This document shows positions 52,201 to 61,187 of a stretch of 64,000 nucleotides of DNA, one piece after another. Source of the DNA: Azoamicus ciliaticola (GTDB taxonomy: Bacteria; Pseudomonadota; Gammaproteobacteria; UBA6186; Azoamicaceae); NCBI RefSeq assembly GCF_902860225.1, contig NZ_LR794158.1:1-64000 (forward strand), in the 5' to 3' direction. A program made the translations under genes and the position numbers. Each line of letters begins with the position of its first letter. Positions within the stretch are counted from its first letter, which is position 1. The notes below the pieces were generated by a model. That model made no database searches and was not told the origin of the DNA. It worked only from the letters and a program-made list of their open reading frames with translations.

Positions 52201-53705
52201 AAGTTCGTGCTCATGTAGGTATGATTCTTAATTTAGATAAATGTATAGGTTGTCATACATGTTCTGTTACTTGTAAGAATGTTTGGACATCTAGAAAAGG
52301 TGTTGAATATGTTTGGTTTAATAACGTTGAAACTAAACCTGGGGTTGGATATCCAAATAATTGGGAATCTCAAAAAAAATGGAATGGTGGTTGGAAAATT
52401 AATGATGATGGTGATTTAGAGCCTAGATTGGGAAGTAAAATAAATATTTTTTTAAAACTTTTTGCAAATCCAGATTTACCTGTTATAGATGATTATTATG
52501 AGCCATTTACATTTAATTATAGCTGTTTACAAAGTTCTGAAAAGTTTTTGTATGCGCCATCAGCACGCGCCGTTTCTGTTTTGACTGGTAAATATTTAGA
52601 TAAAATAAAATCTGGTCCAAATTGGGAAGAAATTTTGGGCGGCGAGTTTTCTAAAAGAAGTATGGATTATAATTTTGATGGCATTAATAAGGATATTTAT
52701 GGGGAATTTAAAAATACTTTCATGTTTTATTTGCCAAGATTATGCGAACATTGTTTAAATCCTGCGTGTGTTGCTGTTTGTCCTTCTGGAGCTATTTATA
52801 AAAGAGAAGAGGATGGAATAGTTTTAGTAGATCAAAATAGATGTCGTGGTTGGAGAATGTGTGTTAGTGCATGCCCTTATAAAAAGGTTTATTATAATTG
52901 GCATTCTGGTAAATCTGAAAAATGTATTTTTTGTTATCCACGTATAGAATCTGGCGAAACAACTGTTTGTTCTGAAACTTGTGTTGGTAGAATTAGATCA
53001 GTTGGAGTTATTTTATATGATGCAGATAAAATAAAATCCGTAGCTTTGACAGAGGATGTTCAAGATTTATATGAAAATCAATTAAAAATTTTTTTAGATC
53101 CTAATGATAAGTCTGTTATTGAAGCAGCGTTATCTCAAGGCATTTCTTTAAATTGGATAAAGGCAGCACAAAATTCACCTATTTATAAAATGGCTGTTGA
53201 ATGGAAAATTGCATTACCATTACATCCAGAATATAGAACTTTACCTATGGTTTGGTATATTCCGCCATTAAATCCTATTCAAAATTCTATTAATTCTTTT
53301 AAAAATAGTATAAATGGTATTTTACCAGATATTAGTGATTTAAGAATTCCTGTTAGATATTTAGCAAATATGTTAAGTGGTGGAAATGAATTTGTTGTTA
53401 TTAGATCTTTAAAAAGAATGTTGGCAATGAAAGCATATATGCGATTTAAATTGGTTGATGGCTTTATAAATTCTGATGTTTTAGATTATAGTGGATTAAA
53501 TAAAATACAGATTGAAGAGATGTATAGATATATGGCCATAGCAAATTATGAAGATAGATTTGTTATACCTACAGCCAGACGTGATTATTTGAGTGATGCA
53601 TTCGCATATAGAAGTGGATGTGGATTTAATACAGGAAATGTTGAATCTGAATATTTAAATACATCTAGAGATTGTAAGGGTAAAAATTTATTTGGTGGTG
53701 TTTAA
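52197..53705 (+). CDS. narH: respiratory nitrate reductase beta subunit NarH
   Basis: The electron-transfer subunit with four iron-sulfur clusters. Cys groups: CIGCHTCSVTC (residues 16-26), CEHCLNPACVAVCP, CRGWRMCVSACP (the Trp marks the 3Fe-4S cluster) and CIFCYPRIE...CSETC. The 502 residues and the C-terminal domain (RDYLSDAFAYRSGCGF) match E. coli NarH (512). A perfect AAGGAGG site (52183-52189) lies in the end of narG. Confidence 0.98.
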   Translation: MKVRAHVGMILNLDKCIGCHTCSVTCKNVWTSRKGVEYVWFNNVETKPGVGYPNNWESQKKWNGGWKINDDGDLEPRLGSKINIFLKLFANPDLPVIDDYYEPFTFNYSCLQSSEKFLYAPSARAVSVLTGKYLDKIKSGPNWEEILGGEFSKRSMDYNFDGINKDIYGEFKNTFMFYLPRLCEHCLNPACVAVCPSGAIYKREEDGIVLVDQNRCRGWRMCVSACPYKKVYYNWHSGKSEKCIFCYPRIESGETTVCSETCVGRIRSVGVILYDADKIKSVALTEDVQDLYENQLKIFLDPNDKSVIEAALSQGISLNWIKAAQNSPIYKMAVEWKIALPLHPEYRTLPMVWYIPPLNPIQNSINSFKNSINGILPDISDLRIPVRYLANMLSGGNEFVVIRSLKRMLAMKAYMRFKLVDGFINSDVLDYSGLNKIQIEEMYRYMAIANYEDRFVIPTARRDYLSDAFAYRSGCGFNTGNVESEYLNTSRDCKGKNLFGGV

Positions 53706-53707
53706 TT

Positions 53708-54310
53708 TTGATAAAAATTAAAACTTATAAAGTTTTTTCTACTATGTTATTATATCCTGATTATGAATTTAAACATAATATTAAATTAGCTGGCAATATT
53801 CTTTTTGAAGAATCTGTTTTAAAAGATAAATATATAAATATGATTTTATCTTTTATTGATTATATTGATAAAAATGATTTATTGTTTTTGCAAGAAGAGT
53901 ATGTTTCTTTGTTTGATAGGCAAAAACAATTTTCATTGTATTTGTTTGAACATATTCATGGGGATTCTAGAGATAGAGGTATGGCTATGATTGATTTGAA
54001 AAATTTATATAAAACTTCAAATTTTGATATGCCTTTAGGTGGTGAATTGCCAGATTATATTCCTGTTTTTTTGGAATATCTATCGGTATTGTCGCTTGAT
54101 AAATCTTCTATTTTATTGGGAGAGGTTATTAATATTATAGCTATACTTGGATATAGATTAAAGTTTATAAATAATATTTATTATAATTTATTTTGTTCAT
54201 TAGAATCTTTATCTGCTATAAAATCTGATAATGATGTAGTTGAAAAAGCTGTTTCTAATAATTCTTTTTATTCGATTAATAAAGATTTAGACGATACAAG
54301 AATTTTTTAA
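53708..54310 (+). CDS. narJ: nitrate reductase assembly chaperone NarJ
   Basis: A 200-residue member of the TorD/NarJ chaperone family that inserts the Mo cofactor into NarG. The start MLLYPDYEF follows the leader, and LFDRQKQFSLYLFEHIHGDSRDRGMAM (the family YLFEHVHGDSRDRGQAM motif) and GELPDYIPVFLEYL are conserved. The C-terminus is shortened against E. coli (236). Start is TTG at 53708, 2 bp after narH; no ATG fits the conserved N-terminus. Confidence 0.95.
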   Translation: MIKIKTYKVFSTMLLYPDYEFKHNIKLAGNILFEESVLKDKYINMILSFIDYIDKNDLLFLQEEYVSLFDRQKQFSLYLFEHIHGDSRDRGMAMIDLKNLYKTSNFDMPLGGELPDYIPVFLEYLSVLSLDKSSILLGEVINIIAILGYRLKFINNIYYNLFCSLESLSAIKSDNDVVEKAVSNNSFYSINKDLDDTRIF

Positions 54311-54333
54311 TTTTTGTTTAATTAGGAGTTATA

Positions 54334-55017
54334 ATGTCTTTTTTTAATATATTTATATTTTCTTATTTTCCCTATATTGCTATTTTTATTTTTATTTTAG
54401 GGTCAATTTTTAGATATGAAAACAATCAATATTCTTGGAAAAGTAGTTCTAGTCAGTTATTAAATAATAAATTATTCTTTTTTAGTAGTAACTGTTTTCA
54501 TTTTGGCATATTATTTCTTATGTGTGGGCATTTTTTTGGTTTATTGACGCCACATTTTATATATTCAAAATTTATTACTGCAGATCATAAGCAACTATTA
54601 GCTATGGTTTCTGGAGGTATAGCTGGAATTGTTTGTTTTTTTGGATTAACATTATTAATATATAGACGTATGTCTGACGATAGAGTTAGTACTAATAGTA
54701 ATTTTTCTGATATGTATGTTTTATTTTTGTTGTACATCCAATTATTATTAGGATTATTTTCTATTTTTATTTCTTATTCTCATATTGATAATCCTAGTAC
54801 GATGATAGCATTAGCGAATTGGGTACAAGGTATCTTTACTTTTTCACCTAATTTACATTTATATGTTATATCAGAACATTTTATTTTTAAAGCACATTTA
54901 TTTTTTGGTATGCTTATATTAGTTATATTTCCTTTTACAAGATTAGTACATATATTTAGTTTCCCTTATTTATATTTTTTAAGAACTGGTTATCAGATAG
55001 TTAGAATTTTAAGATAA
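54334..55017 (+). CDS. narI: respiratory nitrate reductase gamma subunit NarI (cytochrome b)
   Basis: A membrane cytochrome b with five helices that oxidises quinol on the periplasmic side. All four heme-b His ligands are in place: H56 and H66 (in NCFHFGILFLMCGHFFGL) and H188 and H206 (in FKAHLFFGMLI and RLVHIFSFP), matching E. coli H56/H66/H187/H205. 227 residues, full length. A TTAGGAG site precedes it. It completes the quinol-to-nitrate chain that pumps charge across the membrane. Confidence 0.98.
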   Translation: MSFFNIFIFSYFPYIAIFIFILGSIFRYENNQYSWKSSSSQLLNNKLFFFSSNCFHFGILFLMCGHFFGLLTPHFIYSKFITADHKQLLAMVSGGIAGIVCFFGLTLLIYRRMSDDRVSTNSNFSDMYVLFLLYIQLLLGLFSIFISYSHIDNPSTMIALANWVQGIFTFSPNLHLYVISEHFIFKAHLFFGMLILVIFPFTRLVHIFSFPYLYFLRTGYQIVRILR

Positions 55018-55029
55018 AAAAGGTTATTA

Positions 55030-56295
55030 ATGTCTGAAATTAATAGTACTTATATGAATGTAAGTAAAAAAGATATGGTAAGAGCTTTAGTTTTAAGTAC
55101 TGGAGCTTTTACTTTTTGTTTTTCTGTTTGGACAATTTTTTCTATTATAGGAATAAGAATAAAATATGAGCTGGGATTAAACGATACACAATTTGGTTTT
55201 TTAGTTGCTACGCCAATTTTAACTGGCTCTTTATGTAGGCTTTTTTTAGGTATATGGGCTGATTTATATGGTGGTAGAGCTATATTTACTATTTTGATGC
55301 TTTTTTCTTCAATGTCTTTATATTTTTTAACTTATGCTAATGATTATTATCAGTGTATTATAGCTGCTTTAGGTATAGGTTTTGCAGGTGGTGGTTTTGC
55401 AGTTGGAGTAGCATATGTTTCTAGATGGTATCCTAAAAATTTACAAGGTACTGCTTTAGGTATATTTGGTATGGGTAATTTTGGAGCTGCTATAACAAAT
55501 TTTGGAGCGCCATTTTTATTATTTTTGGGTTGGCATGGTGTTGCTAAAGTTTACTCCATTTTATTTTGTATTATTGCTATTTTATTTTATATTTTTTCTA
55601 AAGATGATCCATATACACAACATAGGCGTTTGCATGGTGGTTCAAAGTCTAATTTTTCAGAACAATTAAAGCCACTTAAAAATATTCAAGTTTGGCGTTT
55701 TTCTTTTTATTATTTTTTTGTTTTTGGAGCTTTTGTTGCGTTAGCTTTGTGGTTGCCTAGATATTATATAGGTGTATATGGGGTCGATATAAAAACAGCA
55801 GGCATGCTAACTGCTTTTTATTCTTTCCCTGGAAGCATTTTTAGAGCTTTGGGAGGAGTATTATCAGACACAATGGGTGCTAGAAAAGTTATGTACATTA
55901 CTTACATTGGATCATTATTTTGTTTATTTTTTATGTCTTATCCAGCAACAAATTATATAATTCAAGGTGTTTCAGGTGATATAGTTTTTAGTTTTAAAAT
56001 TGCTGTTATACCTTTTGTTATTTTGAGTTTTTTGTTAGGATTTTTTATGTCTTTGGGCAAAGCTGCTATTTATAAACATATACCTGTTTATTATCCCGAT
56101 AATGTTGGATCAGTTGGAGGTATTGTAGGGTTGATAGGTGGTTTAGGTGGATTTTGTTGTCCCATTATTTTTGGTTTTTTGAATGATATATTAGGTATTT
56201 GGACAAGTTGTTTTATGTTATTATTTTTAATTACTTTTATATCTTTATTTTGGATGCATCATTCTGTTTCAAACTTAGATAAAAATAAACAATGA
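55030..56295 (+). CDS. nitrate transporter, NarK1-type (MFS)
   Basis: 421 residues and twelve helices of the nitrate/nitrite porter family, a different branch from the transporter at 47.1 kb. Features are FSVWTIFSIIGI (helix 1), TGSLCRLFLGIWAD (helix 2, substrate Arg), FAGGGFAVGVAYVSRWYPKNLQGTALGI (first nitrate signature) and GGIVGLIGGLGGF (second). NarK1-type proteins are nitrate/proton symporters. Having both branches around narGHJI parallels the narK1-narK2 pairs of free-living denitrifiers. It overlaps moaA by 4 bp. Confidence 0.92.
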   Translation: MSEINSTYMNVSKKDMVRALVLSTGAFTFCFSVWTIFSIIGIRIKYELGLNDTQFGFLVATPILTGSLCRLFLGIWADLYGGRAIFTILMLFSSMSLYFLTYANDYYQCIIAALGIGFAGGGFAVGVAYVSRWYPKNLQGTALGIFGMGNFGAAITNFGAPFLLFLGWHGVAKVYSILFCIIAILFYIFSKDDPYTQHRRLHGGSKSNFSEQLKPLKNIQVWRFSFYYFFVFGAFVALALWLPRYYIGVYGVDIKTAGMLTAFYSFPGSIFRALGGVLSDTMGARKVMYITYIGSLFCLFFMSYPATNYIIQGVSGDIVFSFKIAVIPFVILSFLLGFFMSLGKAAIYKHIPVYYPDNVGSVGGIVGLIGGLGGFCCPIIFGFLNDILGIWTSCFMLLFLITFISLFWMHHSVSNLDKNKQ

Positions 56296-57266
56296 TTGAT
56301 TTAAGAGATAGTTATAATAGAGTTTTTTATTATTTACGTTTATCTATTACAGATTTATGTAATTTTAATTGCAAATATTGTATACCTGATTTTAATAAAT
56401 CTAATGACAAAAGTTATTTATCTTTAGATGAAATTTTTAATTTGATATCTGCTTTTTCAACTTTAGGGATATCTAAAATCAGGCTTACTGGTGGTGAGCC
56501 TACTGTTAGAAAGGATTTTTTAGATATAGGTAGAGTTATTTCTAGTTTTTCTTCTATAAATTCTTTAGTTTTCACAACTAATGGTTATAAATTAGATAAA
56601 TTAGCTAAATATCTTAAACCATCTGGGTTTACTGGAGTGAATGTTAGTTTAGATTCTTTAAATAAAAATAAATTTTTTGTTATAACAAATAAGAATTATT
56701 TTGATACTGTTATTTCTGGTATTTTTTCATGCTTAGATTATGGAATAGATGTTAAAATAAATGTCGTATTGTCTAATTTTTTTTCTTTTTTTGATTTTGA
56801 AAATTTTTATTCTTTGTTAAAATATAAAAACTTAACCATTAGATTTATAGATCAAATGGAAACTTTGTCTGTCAAGAGAAAAGATGATTTTTATTTTAGT
56901 TCTTTTTATTTAATATCATTTTTAAATAGGAATGGATGGATTAAAGATAAAATAAAAGATAAAATATCAGGCCCAGCTGTTATTTTTTCTAACCCAAATT
57001 TTTTAGGTAAGATTGGTTTTATTAGTCCTTATTCTAATGCTTTTTGTAAGGATTGCAATAGATTAAGAGTATCTTCTTTTGGGGATTTATTTTTATGTTT
57101 ATTTGGAGGAGAATCCTATTCTCTTAGAGAATTTTTAGATTCTTCAGAAAAGAAAAATGATTTAATTAATTTTTTATTAGAAAAAGTAAAAATTAAGAAA
57201 AAGTCTCACTTTTTGCATGACAAAAATTTTGGCATTTTAAAAACTTTTTCTTATATAGGTGGTTAA
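56292..57266 (+). CDS. moaA: GTP 3',8-cyclase MoaA (molybdenum cofactor)
   Basis: A radical-SAM enzyme that starts molybdopterin synthesis from GTP. The SAM cluster cysteines are C23, C27 and C30 (CNFNCKYC), followed by RLTGGEPTVRKD. The second 4Fe-4S site is in FCKDCNRLRVSSFGDLFLC (C-x2-C-x13-C). The C-terminal GG needed for activity is retained (YIGG). 324 residues, full length. It overlaps the upstream transporter by ATGA, the first of six Mo-cofactor genes directly downstream of nar. Confidence 0.97.
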   Translation: MIDLRDSYNRVFYYLRLSITDLCNFNCKYCIPDFNKSNDKSYLSLDEIFNLISAFSTLGISKIRLTGGEPTVRKDFLDIGRVISSFSSINSLVFTTNGYKLDKLAKYLKPSGFTGVNVSLDSLNKNKFFVITNKNYFDTVISGIFSCLDYGIDVKINVVLSNFFSFFDFENFYSLLKYKNLTIRFIDQMETLSVKRKDDFYFSSFYLISFLNRNGWIKDKIKDKISGPAVIFSNPNFLGKIGFISPYSNAFCKDCNRLRVSSFGDLFLCLFGGESYSLREFLDSSEKKNDLINFLLEKVKIKKKSHFLHDKNFGILKTFSYIGG

Positions 57267-57285
57267 TTGTAATTTGGAATGAGTT

Positions 57286-58257
57286 ATGTCTTATTATAAA
57301 ATTATTGACATCAGTGCTAAAAAAATTTCTTATAGACGAGCATGTGTTTTTGGATCCATTTATGTTGGAGAAGATGTATGTTTTCGTATTAAAAATGGTC
57401 TTATTGAAAAGGGAAATCCGCTCATTTTAGCTGAGATAGCTGGCATTAATTCAATAAAACATACTTCAAATTTTATTATGCTTTGTCATCCTATAAATAT
57501 AGAAAATGCTTTTTTAAATGTTTTTATTGATGATGATTCTTATAGTATTTTTGTTTATTCTTTTGTTTTTGCACATGCTAAAACTGGTGTTGAAATGGAA
57601 GCTATGGTTGGTGCTGTAACAGCACTTTTAACTGTTTATGATCTTACTAAAAAATTCAGTCCTTTAAGCTATATTAATGACGTTAAATTGTTGTTTAAAG
57701 ATGGCGGTGAAAATCCTATTGGATCTTTAGATAATTTACCATTGCAATTTCAAAAATATTTTTTAAATAAAAAATTTGTATTTTCTAACATAAGTGTATT
57801 TTTAATAACTATCAGCGATAGAGCTAGTTTTGGTAGATATGATGATGTTTCTGGAAAGGTTTTATCAGATTTTTTTGTTGCTAATTCTTGTTTTAATATA
57901 ACTAGTATTATTTTACCGGATGATAAATTTATTTTATTAAATGTCATTAAAAATTATATAGATAATTATTTACCTGATATTGTTATTACTTCTGGTGGTA
58001 CAGGTATATCTTCTAGAGATATTACTTTTGATGTTATTAGTAATTTTTGTCAAAAAATAGTTCCTGGTATAGGTGAATTTTTACGTGTTAATGGTTCTTT
58101 TTATTCAAGTAATTCTTGGTTAAGTAGATCTGTTGGTGGCATTTATAATAAAACATTAATAGTATCTTTACCTGGTAAACCATCTGCTGTCTTAGAAAGT
58201 TTGCATTCTTTGGGGGATTTATTACTTCATGCAGTGTCTACAATTAAAGAATTATGA
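57286..58257 (+). CDS. MoaC-MoaB/MogA fusion (molybdenum cofactor)
   Basis: Two enzymes in one 323-residue chain. Residues 1-150 are MoaC (cyclic pyranopterin monophosphate synthase): CHPINIENAF, HAKTGVEMEAMVGA and LTVYDLTKKFS hold its active-site residues; the family KSGG is KDGG here. Residues about 160-323 are MoaB/MogA (molybdopterin adenylyltransferase): ITISDRASFGRYDDVSG, VITSGGTGISSRDITFD and LPGKPSAV. Usually these are separate genes, but bifunctional MoaC/MoaB fusions exist in some bacteria. It overlaps moeA by 4 bp. Confidence 0.92.
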   Translation: MSYYKIIDISAKKISYRRACVFGSIYVGEDVCFRIKNGLIEKGNPLILAEIAGINSIKHTSNFIMLCHPINIENAFLNVFIDDDSYSIFVYSFVFAHAKTGVEMEAMVGAVTALLTVYDLTKKFSPLSYINDVKLLFKDGGENPIGSLDNLPLQFQKYFLNKKFVFSNISVFLITISDRASFGRYDDVSGKVLSDFFVANSCFNITSIILPDDKFILLNVIKNYIDNYLPDIVITSGGTGISSRDITFDVISNFCQKIVPGIGEFLRVNGSFYSSNSWLSRSVGGIYNKTLIVSLPGKPSAVLESLHSLGDLLLHAVSTIKEL

Positions 58258-59495
58258 TAAGTTATTTTTCTTCTTTATCTTTTATATTTAATAATATAAT
58301 AAAATCTGTTTTTTTAAAAAAGATTGGTATTTGTAAGTTAGATTGTTGTGTTTTTGAAGTTAGTTACTTTGATTGTTTTTCTTTCAAAAATATACCAAAT
58401 TATAATACTTCAGCTATGGATGGATATGCATTAGTTTTTAGTAAAATTAGATATAATTTTGATTTTGTTTATAATAGATTTTTTATTATTGATTTAATAA
58501 AAGCTGGTGATTTTACTTCATCTGTTTTTTTTGATGGAGATTATGTTGTAGAAATTATGACTGGTGCAAGAATACCTGAATTTTTTGATACTGTTGTTAG
58601 ATTAGAGGATGTTAGTTTAGATTTTAATAATCCATTTGAAATTGTTTTTGAAAAAGTTTTATTTTTTGGTGAAAATGTTAGAATTTTTGGAGATGATTTT
58701 AAAATTGGTAGTTTTATTATTAGAAAGGGTAGTATTTTTGAGTTAAAAAATTATGTTTCTACTTCTACATTTGGTTTGAAAAATTTGTTTTTTTTAAGTA
58801 AAATTAAAGTATATTTAATTTGTACAGGAAATGAAATTATAGATTCATTTAATTTAGATTATAATAATAATTTTATTAATAATTCTTTATATACCTATTT
58901 TTTATCTTTTTTTAAAAGAATTTCAATTGATGTATCTTATTATGGTATTAGTTTGGATTTAAAAAATGATTTAAAATTTAAGATATATAATTTAATTAAT
59001 AAAGACGAGATTAGTTTAATTGTTACTACAGGTGCTGTTTCTAAGGGGAAAGCTGATATTATTCCATCAATTTTATCTGAACTTAATATTGATATTATTT
59101 TTCATGGAGTTTTCATAAAACCTGGCAAGCCTATTTTATTTGCAAATTATTTAAATAAACATTATTTTTTTTGTTTGCCAGGAAATCCAATTTCTTCTAT
59201 TATTGGATTGAGATTTTTTGTTTATCCTTTTATTCGTTATATTATGGGTGATGTTTTAGAAAGTCCTTTAAAAGCGTTTTTAGAGGAAGATTATGTTTTA
59301 AAACGTACTGTTGATTTATTTTTAAAATCTTTTGTATTTTTTTATAAAAATAATTTTCATGTTAGAATAATGGAAGATCAACAATCTTTTAAAGTTAAGT
59401 CTTTTGTAGAATCAAATTCTTTTGTTTTTTTAAGGTTATGTGATAGTTCAAAAAAAGGTGATGTTTTAAACGTTTATTTCTATGAGCCTTTTTAG
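58254..59495 (+). CDS. moeA: molybdopterin molybdenumtransferase MoeA
   Basis: Inserts molybdate into adenylated molybdopterin. Family motifs in order: NTSAMDGYAL (near residues 52-61), VVEIMTGARIPEFFDTVVR, STFGLKNLF, LICTGNEI, TTGAVSKGKADI, HGVFIKPGKPILFA and FCLPGNPISSI. 413 residues against 411 in E. coli. The N- and C-terminal ends are F/N-rich but the core is intact. moaD begins 11 bp later. Confidence 0.95.
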   Translation: MISYFSSLSFIFNNIIKSVFLKKIGICKLDCCVFEVSYFDCFSFKNIPNYNTSAMDGYALVFSKIRYNFDFVYNRFFIIDLIKAGDFTSSVFFDGDYVVEIMTGARIPEFFDTVVRLEDVSLDFNNPFEIVFEKVLFFGENVRIFGDDFKIGSFIIRKGSIFELKNYVSTSTFGLKNLFFLSKIKVYLICTGNEIIDSFNLDYNNNFINNSLYTYFLSFFKRISIDVSYYGISLDLKNDLKFKIYNLINKDEISLIVTTGAVSKGKADIIPSILSELNIDIIFHGVFIKPGKPILFANYLNKHYFFCLPGNPISSIIGLRFFVYPFIRYIMGDVLESPLKAFLEEDYVLKRTVDLFLKSFVFFYKNNFHVRIMEDQQSFKVKSFVESNSFVFLRLCDSSKKGDVLNVYFYEPF

Positions 59496-59506
59496 GTTTT
59501 TTTATT

Positions 59507-59767
59507 ATGATTAATGTAAATGTAAATATGATGGGGATTTTTCAAGAACATTTTTCTAAATGTTTGTCTATTAAAGTTCCCAAAGATACAACAATTATTA
59601 TTTTAAGAGAAATATTAATATGTAAATTTTTTAATAAATCTTTGGATGGGTTTTCTTATCTTGTTAAAAATTCCGTTTTTTCTGATAATTGTAATATTTT
59701 AAATGATAATCATGTGTTATCTGATAATGATACTGTGTATCTTTTACCGCCTTTTTCTGGGGGATAA
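59507..59767 (+). CDS. moaD: molybdopterin synthase small subunit MoaD
   Basis: An 86-residue ubiquitin-like sulfur carrier with the obligatory C-terminal Gly-Gly (PPFSGG). The last residues LSDNDTVYLLPPFSGG match the family. MoeB activates this end and MoaE uses it. It precedes moaE by 2 bp. No moeB is in this window. Confidence 0.95.
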   Translation: MINVNVNMMGIFQEHFSKCLSIKVPKDTTIIILREILICKFFNKSLDGFSYLVKNSVFSDNCNILNDNHVLSDNDTVYLLPPFSGG

Positions 59768-59769
59768 TA

Positions 59770-60189
59770 ATGCAAAATTGTTTTATTAAATTTTATGATT
59801 CTAAAATAGATTTTTCTTATCTTAAATTATCATATAATGTAAATGTTGGTGCGGATTTTTTTTTTATTGGAGTTATACGTAATTTTAATTTAGGTAAGCC
59901 AGTTGATAAAGTTGAATATCATGTTTTTGAGTCTTTAGCTATTTCATTATTACAGGATAAATGTAATTATTTTTTTTTGTCTAAAAATATTTTAAGTATT
60001 TATATTTTGCAACGAAAAGGGATTTTATTTGTTGGAGATGTAAATTTAATCGTTCGTGTTAGTTCTGTTGATAGGAAGAGTTCTTTCCATTGTTGTAGGT
60101 CTTTAGTTGAGTATATAAAACATTGCATTCCTATTTGGAAAAAAGAATATTATTTAGATTCTACTTACATTTGGATTAATTCTTTTTAG
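59770..60189 (+). CDS. moaE: molybdopterin synthase catalytic subunit MoaE
   Basis: 139 residues. The family pattern is present in GADFFFIGVIRNFNLG (family G-A-x-F-x-G-x-x-R), VEYHVFESLAI, ILQRKGILFVGDVNLIVRVSS and the catalytic-lysine region PIWKKEYYLDSTYIW. It adds the dithiolene sulfurs carried by MoaD. Slightly shorter than E. coli (150). Confidence 0.95.
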   Translation: MQNCFIKFYDSKIDFSYLKLSYNVNVGADFFFIGVIRNFNLGKPVDKVEYHVFESLAISLLQDKCNYFFLSKNILSIYILQRKGILFVGDVNLIVRVSSVDRKSSFHCCRSLVEYIKHCIPIWKKEYYLDSTYIWINSF

Positions 60190-60199
60190 AAAATGATTT

Positions 60200-60760
60200 A
60201 TGTTAAGATATTTTTGTCCTGTTATTCTTGCCGGTGGTAAGTCTTCTAGGTTTGGTATTAATAAGGTTTTTTTTAAAGTTAATAACATGTATTTTTTAGA
60301 TATACGTATTAATTTTTTTTTTAAATTAGGTTTTTCTTGGGTTTATGTTAGTGGCTTTTTTAATGGATATTCTATTTTATTTGATGAATTTTTAGGTTAT
60401 GGTCCATTGATTGGAATTTTTACAACTTATTCTTATCTTTTTTATAAATATTTCACTCATTTTATATTTTTCCCTGTTGATATAAATTTTTTCAGTATAA
60501 AAATTATGTTTTATATGTTTTTAAAAAGTAAGATTTTTTATTCTTATTGTTTTAATTTTTATTTTTTTCCGCTTTTGTTAGCTGTATCAGTTAATGTTTT
60601 TTATTCTTTAATTTATTTTGTTTTGTTTTTAAATTTTCATTTTTTATCAATTGCATTTTTTTTAAATTTTATTTTATTAGAAAGAATATATATTAGTAAG
60701 TTTTGTTTGAAATGCTTTTTAAATTTTAATATTTATTATAATTATTTTTTATTGATTTGA
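60200..60760 (+). CDS. mobA: molybdenum cofactor guanylyltransferase MobA, drifted
   Basis: Converts Mo-molybdopterin to the bis-MGD used by NarG. The nucleotide-binding start is intact (CPVILAGGKSSRFGINK). GYGPLIGIFTT and the acidic FFPVDINFF (family PCDxPF) follow. The C-terminal half is almost pure F/Y/L/N, with no family motif left. 186 residues against 194. Because NarG requires bis-MGD, the gene should be under selection; the drift is best seen as AT pressure on a leading-strand gene. MobB is absent. The TGA stop lies inside the ribosome-binding site of ruvX. Confidence 0.82.
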   Translation: MLRYFCPVILAGGKSSRFGINKVFFKVNNMYFLDIRINFFFKLGFSWVYVSGFFNGYSILFDEFLGYGPLIGIFTTYSYLFYKYFTHFIFFPVDINFFSIKIMFYMFLKSKIFYSYCFNFYFFPLLLAVSVNVFYSLIYFVLFLNFHFLSIAFFLNFILLERIYISKFCLKCFLNFNIYYNYFLLI

Positions 60761-60767
60761 GGTAATT

Positions 60768-61181
60768 TTGTTTATATTGGGATTTGATTTTGGTATGCGA
60801 TATGTAGGAGTAGCTGTTGGAGAAACGTTAACATTTAATACATCACCATTATTTTCCATTTTAATTAATAAATTAGATATTAAATATTTTGATATTTTTT
60901 CAATTTTGAATTTTTGGAAACCTAAGTTTATTATAATTGGTTATCCAATGAGCGAATGTTATGATAATTCTCAATTATTAGATAAAATAGATTTATTTGC
61001 ATTTAAAATCAGATGTTTTTATAATGGACATGTTATTTTTATTGATGAAAATTTATCTAGTTGGAAAGCTAGACGTATTTTAAATTTTAAAAAAAATAAA
61101 GATTTTTTCACTATTAATGCTTTGTCAGCGACCATTTTAATTGAACAATGGTTTTTTGATAATGGTTTTTTAAATGTATGA
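60768..61181 (+). CDS. ruvX: Holliday junction resolvase-like RuvX/YqgF
   Basis: A 137-residue RNase H-fold protein. The start FILGFDFGMRYVGVAVG carries the first catalytic Asp; KFIIIGYPMSE, HVIFIDENLSSWKARRIL and the last acidic site INALSATILIEQWF complete the YqgF pattern. In E. coli it processes the 16S rRNA 5' end. It starts with TTG at 60768 following a GAGG site (60759-60762) that overlaps the mobA stop. Confidence 0.9.
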   Translation: MFILGFDFGMRYVGVAVGETLTFNTSPLFSILINKLDIKYFDIFSILNFWKPKFIIIGYPMSECYDNSQLLDKIDLFAFKIRCFYNGHVIFIDENLSSWKARRILNFKKNKDFFTINALSATILIEQWFFDNGFLNV

Positions 61182-61187
61182 GGAATT

